This document shows, piece after piece, positions 1-9,114 of a DNA stretch of 64,000 nt. The notes beneath the pieces are model-generated. The model did not search any database. It was not told where the DNA came from and saw only the letters and a list, made by a program, of their open reading frames with translations. This DNA comes from Mycolicibacterium sphagni (GTDB lineage: Bacteria; Actinomycetota; Actinomycetes; Mycobacteriales; Mycobacteriaceae): NCBI RefSeq assembly GCF_002250655.1, contig NZ_NOZR01000001.1, positions 124,001-188,000 of the forward strand, read 5' to 3'. The position numbers and the translations under genes were made by a program. The first letter of the stretch is position 1, and the number at the start of each line of letters is the position of its first letter.

Positions 1-118
1 GCAACCTTGACGCGTTCTCCCTTGCGCGGCGAACGGCGTTCGCGCAGCGGATCTCCGCATCCCCACAGGGAAGGATCTCGCGGACTTCGATGAGTCCGAG
101 CGGAAGGCCGTTCACAAC

Positions 119-580
119 TTGTGCTCGTTCGGTTACCCCGGCGTATGGGTGCCGAAATCGACAAAGGTCTCATCTCTCTATCGTCCCCGCGCGGTGCCTG
201 TCCTCGACGGCTATGTCGCGATGGCCTTTGGGTTCAGCCGCAGAGGCTTCTCGGAGGGAAAGGTTTCTCGCCGCGAGCGCATACAGCGGGTAGTCGATGC
301 CCTCGCCACTTACCTGAATCAGCACCGGGAACACATGACGCAACTGCGCGAATCCCTGCGGGGTTCCGTGGCAGATATCGACGTCGCCTCGGATCTTCGT
401 CTACTCGACATCGTGCTTTGGTGCTCTCAAGATGACAAGGACGAGCGTGCCGGGAAGAGGCGGAACGCTTGGCTGGACGCTGCCGAACGCGCCTATGAAC
501 CGGACCCGCTCACATGCATTGCGGTGACCGCCGGCGTGCCTCCCGAACTAACCATGGAGGTTCTCGACAGTTGGCCATAG
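119..580 (+). CDS. Hypothetical protein, probably 5'-truncated
   Basis: The reading frame is open from position 11, just after a TGA at 8-10, and runs to the TAG at 578-580. The first usable start is a TTG at 119, yet the residues encoded between 11 and 118 (for example ADLRIPTGKDLADFDESERK) look like real protein. The gene has therefore either lost its 5' end or is frameshifted near the window edge. The product has a charged middle (SRRERIQRVVDALATYLNQ) and an acidic helix-rich C-terminus (SDLRLLDIVLWCSQDDKD). I do not recognise the family. It is probably a remnant of a roughly 200-residue actinobacterial hypothetical protein. Confidence 0.4.
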   Translation: MCSFGYPGVWVPKSTKVSSLYRPRAVPVLDGYVAMAFGFSRRGFSEGKVSRRERIQRVVDALATYLNQHREHMTQLRESLRGSVADIDVASDLRLLDIVLWCSQDDKDERAGKRRNAWLDAAERAYEPDPLTCIAVTAGVPPELTMEVLDSWP

Positions 581-915
581 CCCTCACCCCGTCTATAGAC
601 CACAAGTGCATGTTTCGGCGAGTTGTGGATGAAGGCTAATTTCACCTGCCTGTCGCCTTGACCCTGCGATGGTGAAGGCGTCGGCTCTCCGCAGGCGTTA
701 AACGATGCAACATGGCGCTTTAGAAGAAGCTGGAGGCCGTCACGTAGCCACGGCCAGCGAAAGCGTGCTCGACCGATTCGATAATCGCGCAGGGGCCAAC
801 TGCGGCAATGGGCGCTACATCTCCGCCATCCTGAATGTTATGGCCTGTGGCCGCCGACAACACCGGTATCACAGAACGGGCAGGTGGTAGGTAAGGCAGC
901 AGGTGAATCCTATTG
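581..915. other. Intergenic, no gene seen
   Basis: The two flanking genes converge here. A short open frame at 705-890 has no ribosome-binding site and an unprotein-like composition, so I do not call it. No tRNA-like cloverleaf or clear terminator is visible. Confidence 0.5.
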
Positions 916-1428
916 TTAAATGGTCACGCCAATAGCAATAACACAAATCAAGTTCATGATGATCGAAAATACCGTCACGAGAGAATACGGACTACGCCCT
1001 TTGCGCTCCGCATAAGTGGCTGGTGGGGTTTTGAATACCCAAAGCAGGAGCCCACACGTTACTATGAATGCAATGGCAGTCACTGCGATAGCCACGACTA
1101 CGTTTAGATCGGCGGATAAAGCCAATAAGCCGGTAATGATAGGGAGTATTCCAGCTGGAATAATCTGAACGAAATCGGAAACGTACTCAACATAATCAGG
1201 CATCTGCGCGGGATGAGTATTGGGGTAGTACGCGGCATCCGTCGGAACTCCGGCCTTCTGGGCATCTCGGTTAATGTGGCCAAGGAGAGCGCTGTTGGCA
1301 GCGTCAGTAATTAAGGGACTTAGCAGTAATAGGACGATTGCAAAAACTACGGGAAGTAACGGGCTATATCGTTCACTCCATGTTGGCGCGGGAATTGGCG
1401 GCCCATCCGCGAGGAACTGAAGCAGCAT
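916..1428 (-). CDS. Four-TM membrane protein of unknown function (third gene of accessory operon)
   Basis: A 170-residue integral membrane protein. Hydrophobic segments lie near residues 25-45, 85-108, 110-130 and 150-170, with a polar loop of about 40 residues between the first and second. There is no signal-peptidase motif and no recognisable catalytic motif. The ATG at 1428 follows the stop of the preceding minus-strand gene by only 4 bases, so the two are almost certainly co-translated. Base composition is clearly more AT-rich than the mycobacterial core, which suggests transfer. I do not recognise the family. Confidence 0.6.
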   Translation of the reverse strand: MLLQFLADGPPIPAPTWSERYSPLLPVVFAIVLLLLSPLITDAANSALLGHINRDAQKAGVPTDAAYYPNTHPAQMPDYVEYVSDFVQIIPAGILPIITGLLALSADLNVVVAIAVTAIAFIVTCGLLLWVFKTPPATYAERKGRSPYSLVTVFSIIMNLICVIAIGVTI

Positions 1429-1432
1429 CCTA

Positions 1433-1858
1433 TTACTTACTGGTTGAAACTTGTATATTCAGCGTCTCTGTATTTGACGCTGCCGCGCCGCCTGTCAGAT
1501 TCCAAGTCAATTTGGTCACAATGTTCTGATAATTCGCAGCTCCACGACTCGTGAGCTTCTCCTCCGCCGCCCTCTGGCTCTTCCGCGGCCCTCCCCGGTT
1601 CTTCTTACCGGGTCGTGGCGGCAGTGTGAACGAAGTCTTCCACTCTGCATCTGGGGCGGTGCCCTGATAACGGACACTCGGAGAAGTACATTTAGCTTCG
1701 ATTTCAATCGTATACGGAAGATTGCTAATATTCTCGGCGTGCACTCGATGACAATCGACGCCGTTAACGCTAACCGTGCAATTTCCACCAGAAGTGATGA
1801 CTTGACTCACAATTTTAAGCCACGACGGACTGTTATTCGTTGAATCACTACAGCTCAT
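1433..1858 (-). CDS. Small basic/polar protein of unknown function (second gene of accessory operon)
   Basis: A 141-residue protein without membrane segments. The N-terminal half looks like a beta-rich domain with several cysteines (SGGNCTVSVNGVDCHRV). The centre is a strongly basic linker (PGKKNRGGPRKSQRAAEEK), and a second beta-rich stretch follows (TKLTWNLTGGAAAS). It starts with ATG at 1858, 20 bases after the preceding gene's stop, and its stop lies 4 bases before the next start. The basic linker could bind nucleic acid or lipid head-groups, but that is only a guess. Family unknown; AT-rich like its neighbours. Confidence 0.55.
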   Translation of the reverse strand: MSCSDSTNNSPSWLKIVSQVITSGGNCTVSVNGVDCHRVHAENISNLPYTIEIEAKCTSPSVRYQGTAPDAEWKTSFTLPPRPGKKNRGGPRKSQRAAEEKLTSRGAANYQNIVTKLTWNLTGGAAASNTETLNIQVSTSK

Positions 1859-1878
1859 TGTGGTAATCCCCTAACCCA

Positions 1879-2403
1879 TCATTGTTTGGTACCGGAATAA
1901 AACAGCTTTGATAGCTCAGCAAGCGAGCCTAGAATATCGTCGCTGATGTATTCCGGATTTGCCGTCAAGTGCACCAGCTTCTCCGCAAAATATTGGTCAC
2001 CATTATAAAGGTCTGAGGTGCTGTCACCAAATCCCGCCAAGACGATCCCATCCGCCATCATCGGTTGATACATGATGGACCGCGTCAACGAAACGTCGAT
2101 TCGAAGAAAGCGGCAATTTGAATCAAAGAAATCGCGGTATTCTCCGCGTACATACTTAATTAGCCGATCTTCGCTCAACTGAAAATAATTTCCAGTATTC
2201 GATAGGTCTAGAGTTATATCGGAATCATCTAGTGAGGCGATGGACAAGATCGTCTCAACAAACTCCGATGGCGAATTGTTGGTCGTCCAATTCGCAGCAA
2301 TGGCTTCAGCGGAAGCATCGAATACGGCCAGGCCTCCTTCTACAAATTGAATCTGCCGGACCAAACCATCGTCGCGCGGAATGTCTAGGAGCTCCCTTGC
2401 CAC
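1879..2403 (-). CDS. Acidic cytosolic protein of unknown function (first gene of accessory operon)
   Basis: A 174-residue acidic soluble protein that begins with GTG at 2403. The start is chosen because an AAAGGAGG-type ribosome-binding site sits about 8 bases upstream. The sequence is mixed alpha/beta, with no membrane segment and no nucleotide-binding or nuclease motif I recognise. It heads a three-gene minus-strand operon with 1433-1858 and 916-1428. The trio (acidic soluble, basic linker protein, membrane protein) sits next to a broken integrase in AT-richer DNA, so it looks like imported accessory cargo. Function unknown. Confidence 0.6.
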   Translation of the reverse strand: MARELLDIPRDDGLVRQIQFVEGGLAVFDASAEAIAANWTTNNSPSEFVETILSIASLDDSDITLDLSNTGNYFQLSEDRLIKYVRGEYRDFFDSNCRFLRIDVSLTRSIMYQPMMADGIVLAGFGDSTSDLYNGDQYFAEKLVHLTANPEYISDDILGSLAELSKLFYSGTKQ

Positions 2404-2932
2404 GGCAGGTCCTCCTTTGCCTCTGTACGGGAACCTTTAGACTATCGCTCTTAGCCGACAAGCACAGCGCATGCTGCAAATCCAAAGGTAAACGCGAAGT
2501 AGCCGATCCACCCACTTTGCACCGCGCCGCTTCGTGTTCACGCGCCGCTTCGTGTTCAATCGGAAAGCCCTCGAACTGCCCCTGCCTACAGGTGGGAGCA
2601 GCCTCGAATAGCCAGCGTTGCGGCTCCGTGACCATGGAAACGGCTGCCCCACTCGGCCTCCAACAATGAACAGAACAGTTCACCGCCCCGGAATCCTTAT
2701 TGATGCGCAGACCTGCCTAGTTGGGGTACACCCATGCTGGACACCCGGTGCACGCCCTAGCGGTCTCGAAGTGGGGTCTTCTGAAGCATTGATTGACAAT
2801 CGTCCATCAATTCTCTTGAGCCGTAGCCGCTGAAGCGTGTGGTGTGATGTCAGTCAAGCCGAGTTTGAGCTCGATCACTACAGTCGGCATGTCACGAGCG
2901 ATGAACATCGCCGCACGGGTGCTGGTGCAACT
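2404..2932. other. Intergenic region upstream of accessory operon
   Basis: It contains the promoter side of the minus-strand operon and the 18-bp tandem repeat noted separately. A short frame at 2847-2936 ends in an overlap with the GTG of the integrase remnant; it may be the tail of a lost upstream gene. Nothing else can be supported. Confidence 0.4.
2523..2558. repeat. Perfect 18-bp tandem direct repeat (two copies)
   Basis: The unit CGCGCCGCTTCGTGTTCA occurs at 2523-2540 and again directly at 2541-2558, without mismatch. It lies 120-155 bases upstream of the accessory operon's start codon. It could be a regulatory direct repeat or a recent slippage duplication. Confidence 0.85.
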
Positions 2933-3328
2933 GTGAGCCGCCGGAAAGTGCTACCCGACGCGCCGATCACTTGGCTGTCCCTGATTGACGAGTACCTCAC
3001 GTAGTTGCGTGGCGTGGGCCGCTCACCCCAGACGGTCGAGCTGCGCCACTCCCAGCTCCGCTTTGTTGCCAGGGAAATCGGTGCCCATTCGAATGCCGTC
3101 ACTGAGGACGACCTGACGACGTTCTTCGCCTGCTATGGCGAAGAACGGGGCCCGGAGACCCGCAAGAGCTACAGAGCTGCGGTGCGCGCGTTCTTCGATT
3201 AGGCATGGGAGTTCGGCTGAGTGCTGAGCAACCCGGCAGCCGACCTTCCGCGGGTCCAGACGATCAAGCCGACCCCAAGACCCGCCGACGACGGGGCATG
3301 GCACGAGGCCATGGCGGCGGCTCGATGA
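2933..3328 (+). pseudogene. Degraded tyrosine recombinase (phage-type integrase) N-terminal domain
   Basis: Reading from the GTG at 2933, the frame encodes a typical core-binding (SAM-like) domain: WLSLIDEYL, then LRGVGRSPQTVELR, then RKSYRAAVRAFFDWAWEFG-like sequence with SNPAADLPRV after it. It is interrupted by TAG at 3002, TAG at 3200 and TGA at 3218, and ends at TGA 3326. The catalytic R..HxxR..Y domain is absent. Intact relatives have about 300-380 residues. It is a dead integrase marking an old integration event next to the accessory operon. Confidence 0.75.
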
Positions 3329-3344
3329 CGAAGCCCTGTCGATT

Positions 3345-3488
3345 ATGGACGACCCTGGCTACTACCGGCGGAGCATCACCGGACCAATAGACGAGGACTG
3401 GCTCCGATCCGCAGCGCAGGCAGCTGCCGCCGAGAGCGCCGCTTGGCGGGCAGAGATGGAGACGTTGCCCCGATCGCCGCCACCGTAA
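3345..3488 (+). CDS. Small acidic protein or 3' gene remnant (47 aa)
   Basis: The frame encodes a protein-like sequence beginning MDDPGYYRRSITGPIDEDWL and continuing through an Ala/Glu-rich helix (RSAAQAAAESAAWRAEME). The frame is open upstream to about 3312 (LDDEALSI before the ATG), so the true start could be lost where it fuses to the broken integrase. A hairpin follows the stop by about 25 bases, which supports a transcribed unit. Size and composition recall small antitoxin-like or prophage proteins, but I cannot assign a family. Confidence 0.4.
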   Translation: MDDPGYYRRSITGPIDEDWLRSAAQAAAAESAAWRAEMETLPRSPPP

Positions 3489-3513
3489 GAGCCGCTGATC
3501 GGCCCCGGGGGCG

Positions 3514-3530
3514 CCATCCTTCCGGGGTGG
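3514..3530 (+). terminator. Short hairpin, possible terminator
   Basis: CCATCC pairs with GGGTGG around a five-base loop 25 bases after the stop at 3488. The local sequence nearly repeats the stronger hairpin at 3810-3833. There is no T-tract, as is usual in mycobacteria. Confidence 0.45.
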
Positions 3531-3591
3531 TAACGCGTTCATGCGGAGTTGGTGACCTGGTTGTCATCTGGTCCCGCTACCGTCTCAAGCC

Positions 3592-3792
3592 ATGAGGATC
3601 GTCTTGCCGTTGATCGCCGTGGTGTTGCTCGCCGCCGCGGATGCGGAACTCAAGTGGTGGATCCTCGCCGCTATCGCGGCGTACAGCCTCTACCGCGGCG
3701 GCCGGCGGGTAATGCGCTGGCATCGCGCCCAAGCAGTTGCACGCTTAGACCGGCAAGTTGAGATCCACCGCCGCGGGGTCGCGGCCCTCTGA
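3592..3792 (+). CDS. Small single-span membrane protein (66 aa)
   Basis: The N-terminus is a long hydrophobic stretch (residues 1-32, MRIVLPLIAVVLLAAADAEL then WWILAAIAAYSLY). A strongly basic amphipathic C-terminus follows (RGGRRVMRWHRAQAVARLDR). This is a positive-inside, membrane-anchored small protein. No good Shine-Dalgarno precedes the ATG at 3592. A 10-bp-stem hairpin begins 18 bases after the stop, which supports its being an independent gene. Function unknown. Confidence 0.5.
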   Translation: MRIVLPLIAVVLLAAADAELKWWILAAIAAYSLYRGGRRVMRWHRAQAVARLDRQVEIHRRGVAAL

Positions 3793-3809
3793 GCTACACC
3801 TGACTCCGC

Positions 3810-3833
3810 CCCGCCATCCTTCGGGGTGGCGGG
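3810..3833 (+). terminator. Strong UUCG-loop hairpin, probable terminator
   Basis: A ten-base-pair stem (CCCGCCATCC with GGGTGGCGGG, one G-U pair) closes a TTCG tetraloop, right after the small membrane-protein gene. UUCG loops are exceptionally stable. It lacks a T-tract, as many mycobacterial terminators do. It could also serve the converging gene at 3885-4235. Confidence 0.65.
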
Positions 3834-3884
3834 CCGAATCATGTTGCCTACTAGGTGGTTCAGCCCTAGCTCCACAGCCGGTAC

Positions 3885-4235
3885 TCAGTCGTGGCCGCCA
3901 GCGTCTAGGCAGCCCTGTACGTAGTCTTTCTTGACGTTCGTCGCCCCGGCCCGATATCTGGCTTCATATCTGTCCTCGCAGAAATCCGCGCCTGGTCCGC
4001 CTGGTATTCGCAGGTATTCCTTCGCGTCGCGGTAGCCCTGCTGGTAGGACGCTTCGTCACGGGGAGGGCCACCTCGATCGACAGCGACGATAACACCGAC
4101 GGCGGTGAGTGCACCTACCACGGTCGCAATTGCCACCAAAATCTTGCTTCGCTCGGCGTTACCGCCAGGCGGTGTGCGCATTGCCCACATACGCCCGGAG
4201 GTTATCAGGCCGCCTAGAGCACCGACCTCGTCCAC
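3885..4235 (-). CDS. Membrane-anchored small extracytoplasmic protein
   Basis: As written, 116 residues from GTG 4235; ATGs at 4190 or 4181 are equally possible starts and no ribosome-binding site decides. One transmembrane helix (ILVAIATVVGALTAVGVIVA) is followed by an external tail rich in Tyr, Asp and Gly with two cysteines (ADFCEDRYEARY and YVQGCLDAGG) that could form a disulphide. The pattern fits mycobacterial small anchored proteins of unknown role. It is monocistronic and converges with 3592-3792. Confidence 0.55.
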   Translation of the reverse strand: MDEVGALGGLITSGRMWAMRTPPGGNAERSKILVAIATVVGALTAVGVIVAVDRGGPPRDEASYQQGYRDAKEYLRIPGGPGADFCEDRYEARYRAGATNVKKDYVQGCLDAGGHD

Positions 4236-4339
4236 ATTCCCGCTCTAGGGCACCGACGAGCCCCGTCATCGACTCTCCGGTGGCGGGCCAGACCACCGCT
4301 TCGGCTCATCGCTCGGGAAGTGCCGGCGCGAAACGCTCG

Positions 4340-4915
4340 TCGAGCTCCTCCACGGGGGAAAACGTTGGGAGCCAACCGCAACAGTATTTCACCGACAGTC
4401 AGTCACTGGTGATCGACGGGGCGCAAAACCCCGCAGATACCCTCGCGGCGGTGTACCTGGATCCGCAGTCGACGGACTATGTTCAACCGGGCTTGTCGGT
4501 GAACATCGAGACCCCATTCGATGTGCCTCGGGGACTCAATTTTGACCTGTTCAGGTGTGCTTCTGAGGCGCTCGGTGCTGACGGAAACGTCGACCGAGTC
4601 GATGGAGGGGCAGGTTGCGATCGAACATCTCAGCAAGGCGGGTGATCTGATCGCGCTCCTTGACGACGTTCCTAATCGCAGCCCCGGTGACGGCTCCCGT
4701 CCGCTGGCGCTCCCGTCCCGCCGCCACCGGGGCGACAATGTGGTGACCGTCGGCGTCGGGTACCACGTGGCGGCATCGAGCGGGTAGCCCAGCGTCTGAG
4801 CGGACCACACAGCGTGATGACGGTGGTGGATGCAGCCACCCAGAATCTGCCGGCCGGGCTGAACGTAAAGTGGTCGTCTGGTGCCCGCGGGAGCGAGCGC
4901 TGGAGTCTGTCATAG
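4340..4915 (+). pseudogene. Frameshifted remnant of an unidentified protein
   Basis: Protein-like stretches appear in successive frames. First comes QSLVIDGAQNPADTLAAVYL and an Ig/beta-like run to GLNFDLF (to about 4550). Then TESMEGQVAIEHLSKAGDLI appears in another frame (about 4590-4680). Finally MTVVDAATQNLPAGLNVKW ends in TAG at 4913. No single frame spans them, so this is probably a decayed gene. I do not recognise the parent family. Confidence 0.35.
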
Positions 4916-6676
4916 ATCGATCACGACGGTTTCGCAGGGCTGTGAGCAACAGATCAGAATGTTCCCCTCTGCGGGACGCTCCAGGGGCTCGGGGTCGTAG
5001 CGGACGGTCCCCGAAAGCAGCGCGGTCTCACAGTTGTGACATACCCCGGTACGGCAGGACCAGCGAGTCGGGACGTCACACGTCTCGGCGAATTCGAGCA
5101 GAGTGGCGCTGGGCGGTCCCCAGGGAACGGATAGGCCACTGCGTGCGAACTGAACCACGGGGCCGGGTCCGGGCGGCCCCATGGGTGGGTGCGGGGGGAT
5201 CGACGTCGCAGCGATTCCGGGTGTGAGAGCGGCTGCGGCGCCGAAGAGTTCGGAGTGGACGTGGGCGGGATCCAGTCCGTGGCTCACGAGACCGGAGCTG
5301 AGTTCATTCATGAACGCCGACGGTCCGCACAGATAGGCGTGTGCGTCGCGCGGGAGGTCGAGTCGACCGATCGCTTCGCGGGACAGTCGGCCCTGCTCGG
5401 TGAAGTCGATGCCGCTCCGGTCAGCCGGTGCTGGACGACTGTAAAAGATGTGAGAACGACTGCCAGGCAACTGGTTCAGCAAATCGCGGCTCTCCTCGGC
5501 GAACGGGTGTTCCTCTCCGTTGCGGGCGCCGTGCAGCCACCAGAGCGGACGCTGTGAACGTGTAGCGGCGAGCCAGTGCAGCATCGATAGCACTGGGGTG
5601 GCTCCCACTCCGGCGGAGAGCAGAATCAACGGCGCGGGCGCGTCGGTGAGGAAGAAGGTGCCTCGTGGTGCGGCGACGTCGAGGAGATCACCAGGGTGGA
5701 CGTGACCGTGTATGTGACCGCTGGCCAACCCGTGTGGTTCCCGTTTGACGCTGATTCGGTAGTCCGTGGAGCCTGGCCGGTTCGACAACGAGTAATTGCG
5801 AATCAGCGGCGCACCGTTCGGCTCGGGGAAGAGCCGCAACGTAATCGACTGTCCTGGAAGCCATTCCGAAAGGGGTGCGCCCTCGGGGTCAGTTAGCGAG
5901 ACTGAACGCACATGGCGACTCTCCTCATGAACGGCGCTGACTCGCAGTGGCCGAAACCCAGTCCATGCTGGTGGCGGGCTGCTCGCGGCGGCTGTCAGAC
6001 CGACGTTGCCCGCCGATCCCGCCGCGCTCCCGGTCTGCTCCGCCAAGCTTTGTAGGGACGCTCGCCAACCGGCGCTCAGTGCTGGAATCCGCAGTGCGCG
6101 TTGGAGGGCGTCGCGGGGATGCCCGGGCAGGTAAAGCAGTGCATCGATCTCGGCGACTGACACCTGCTCGGGTCCAGAACTGATTTTGACGATGTCCTGG
6201 CCGGCTTCTACTTCACCCTCGTTGATCACCCGACAGTAGAACCCCGGTCGCCCGTGCGAGACCAGCAGTGCCGCCATCCGCGGTTCGCCGATGCGCATGC
6301 CGGCGCGGTAGCAGGTGACCCGCGGTTGGGTGACCTCCAGGACCGCCTGCCCAATCCGGTATCGGTCGCCGATGCACACCTCGTCGTCGGGAAGTCCGTC
6401 GACAGTGAAGTTCTCCCCCAGCAGCCCAGGCACGAGGTCATCACGGTCGAGCACCTCCCCCCAGTGCCGGTAGGAGTCGAGTTGGTAAACCAGGACGGCG
6501 CGATTCTCCCCTCCATGCCCGCCGAGATCACCTTGGCCGTCCCCGTCGACGTTGAGCCGACGCACCATCCGCGGCCCGGTCACCGGGTGCTTCCACGCGC
6601 CGGTGTAGACGGTGCGCTGGTTCCAGTCAACATTCCTCGGCATGCCGACATTCACCGACGTCAGTGTCGCCATCAT
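4910..6676 (-). CDS. MOSC domain - ferredoxin-NADP reductase - [2Fe-2S] ferredoxin fusion oxidoreductase
   Basis: 588 residues with three domains in order. Residues 1-165 are a YiiM-type MOSC domain (GDLGGHGGENRAVLVYQ, QPRVTCYRAG with the candidate molybdenum-ligand Cys). Residues about 240-480 are an FAD/NAD(P)-binding reductase (RNYSLSNRPG flavin motif, LLSAGVGATPVLSML). Residues about 505-588 are a plant-type ferredoxin with CRTGVCHNC and a fourth Cys in NILICCS. It probably passes electrons from NAD(P)H through FAD and the cluster to a MOSC-bound cofactor or an external substrate, as in YiiM/YcbX-like N-hydroxylated-base reduction; this is inference. The ATG at 6676 has AAGGAGAGG upstream. 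It is the last gene of the 8999-4910 operon, 40 bases after its neighbour. Confidence 0.85.
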   Translation of the reverse strand: MMATLTSVNVGMPRNVDWNQRTVYTGAWKHPVTGPRMVRRLNVDGDGQGDLGGHGGENRAVLVYQLDSYRHWGEVLDRDDLVPGLLGENFTVDGLPDDEVCIGDRYRIGQAVLEVTQPRVTCYRAGMRIGEPRMAALLVSHGRPGFYCRVINEGEVEAGQDIVKISSGPEQVSVAEIDALLYLPGHPRDALQRALRIPALSAGWRASLQSLAEQTGSAAGSAGNVGLTAAASSPPPAWTGFRPLRVSAVHEESRHVRSVSLTDPEGAPLSEWLPGQSITLRLFPEPNGAPLIRNYSLSNRPGSTDYRISVKREPHGLASGHIHGHVHPGDLLDVAAPRGTFFLTDAPAPLILLSAGVGATPVLSMLHWLAATRSQRPLWWLHGARNGEEHPFAEESRDLLNQLPGSRSHIFYSRPAPADRSGIDFTEQGRLSREAIGRLDLPRDAHAYLCGPSAFMNELSSGLVSHGLDPAHVHSELFGAAAALTPGIAATSIPPHPPMGPPGPGPVVQFARSGLSVPWGPPSATLLEFAETCDVPTRWSCRTGVCHNCETALLSGTVRYDPEPLERPAEGNILICCSQPCETVVIDL

Positions 6677-6716
6677 GGTCTCCTCTCCTTGGGGCGAAGC
6701 GATGGTCGATCTGGTC

Positions 6717-7980
6717 TCAGCTGAAACCGGGCATCACCGACAGCCCAGTGACGATCGCCGCGGTGCACACCGCCATCGAGACGACATTGCCGATGAACGG
6801 GTGAAAGTGCGGGGGCAGCCGTCGGGCCACCGCCGCGGCGAACGGCGGGCCGGTGAGCGCACCAAGAACCGCCCCGGCCACGATGGCCTGCACAGATCCG
6901 TCGAACGCGAGAACCGTTGCCGGAGCGATGGACACGACGGGAACGAAGGTGGGGTACCAGCCGTAAGTTGCCCATTGGCGGTGCCACAGTGCGACGGCCA
7001 GCGCGGCAGTCAATACTTGTGACGTCAACGCTTCGGGTAGCAGGTTCCCGATATTGCTTGCCATTGCGGGGTTGAGCAGATAGCTGATGACGGTGCCTGC
7101 CAGCAGACCGGCACTGGCCCATTCGTTGCCGATGAACTGGGCATCGGTGAAGTCGGCGATGATCCGACGCGACAGCCATTGCGGCCCTTGCCGATTGGTG
7201 TCGACGAAGTGGTGCGGGGACCCCGCGCTGCAGCGCGGCACGACCACTGTTGGGACCCGCATCCAGGGCAGGTGCCGGCAGAGCGCGAACGCCATCAGTG
7301 CGCTGATCGCCATGCCGGTGGTGGCCCCGACCACGGGGGGAAGACCAAGGGGGCGGCACCCGAAGTTCACCGCGACCAGGGCGATGGGGGTGCTCAACGC
7401 GGCGCCGAGGATCGCGCCGGTCAGCGCCACCGAGCGCCGGCCCCCGTAGACCAGGACGACAGCTGGGGGAACCGAGGCGAACGGGACGAATGTGGGCTGC
7501 CACATGCCCGACACAGCAATCGTCCACCCCCACGCCGCGTTGCTCAGCACCAGTCCGAGGGCTGCGCTGCCCACCGCCCAGCCGAACAGGCCAGTGCCGG
7601 AGGTGACCGGAAAACCCATCCAGCGCTTCTTCGTCCTGAAGCCTTGGTGGGCGAGGTATCCCCCGAGCAGCATCATCGCCCCGGCCACGGCGGAGTGCGC
7701 GTAACCAGGTTCGGTGGTGTCACCCAGGACCCAGGCAGCCCATGACGCACCGTCCAAGTAGTCGCCGTGCCACCTGGTATATCGAGGCATGAACAGCGGT
7801 AGAGACGGGCGCAGCCGGGCCAGAACCTGGAGCATCACCGCCGCAACACCGGCGATGAACACCGCCGTCACCCACAGAGTGAACGCCGAGGCGCGTTCCC
7901 GCGCTGCGGGATCCGGGCAGGTGGGGTTGTCAGGGACCGCCGGCCTGGCCAGGTCGCCGTCGTGGGTGGGTGAAGGTGAA

Positions 7981-7988
<8 letters not shown>
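6717..7988 (-). CDS. Polytopic membrane protein with an internal duplication, unknown substrate
   Basis: 423 residues with about ten hydrophobic segments after a soluble, proline-rich N-terminus. The two halves are homologous to each other: MWQPTFVPFASVPPAVVLVY with VALTGAILGAALSTPIA in the first half corresponds to GWYPTFVPVVSIAPATVLAF with AIVAGAVLGALTGPPFA in the second. Such inverted- or direct-repeat folds are typical of transporters. The GTG at 7988 overlaps the TAG of the 46-aa gene upstream (GTGAGTAG), so translation is coupled. Substrate unknown. The same operon holds a MOSC-ferredoxin enzyme and a hydrolase. Confidence 0.7.
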
Positions 7989-9011
<1,023 letters not shown>

Positions 9012-9114
9012 TCAACACGATGAGGAGTAGCCGGTGCGCCAGCGGGTAGTTTGGCCAGCACAGCACGGCGCCATCCCTAGCGCATCCTGGGTGAACCCCA
9101 GTCGATCAGTGGCG

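Noticed and set aside
705..890. 61-codon frame in the 581-915 gap
   Set aside because: No ribosome-binding site and no protein-like pattern.
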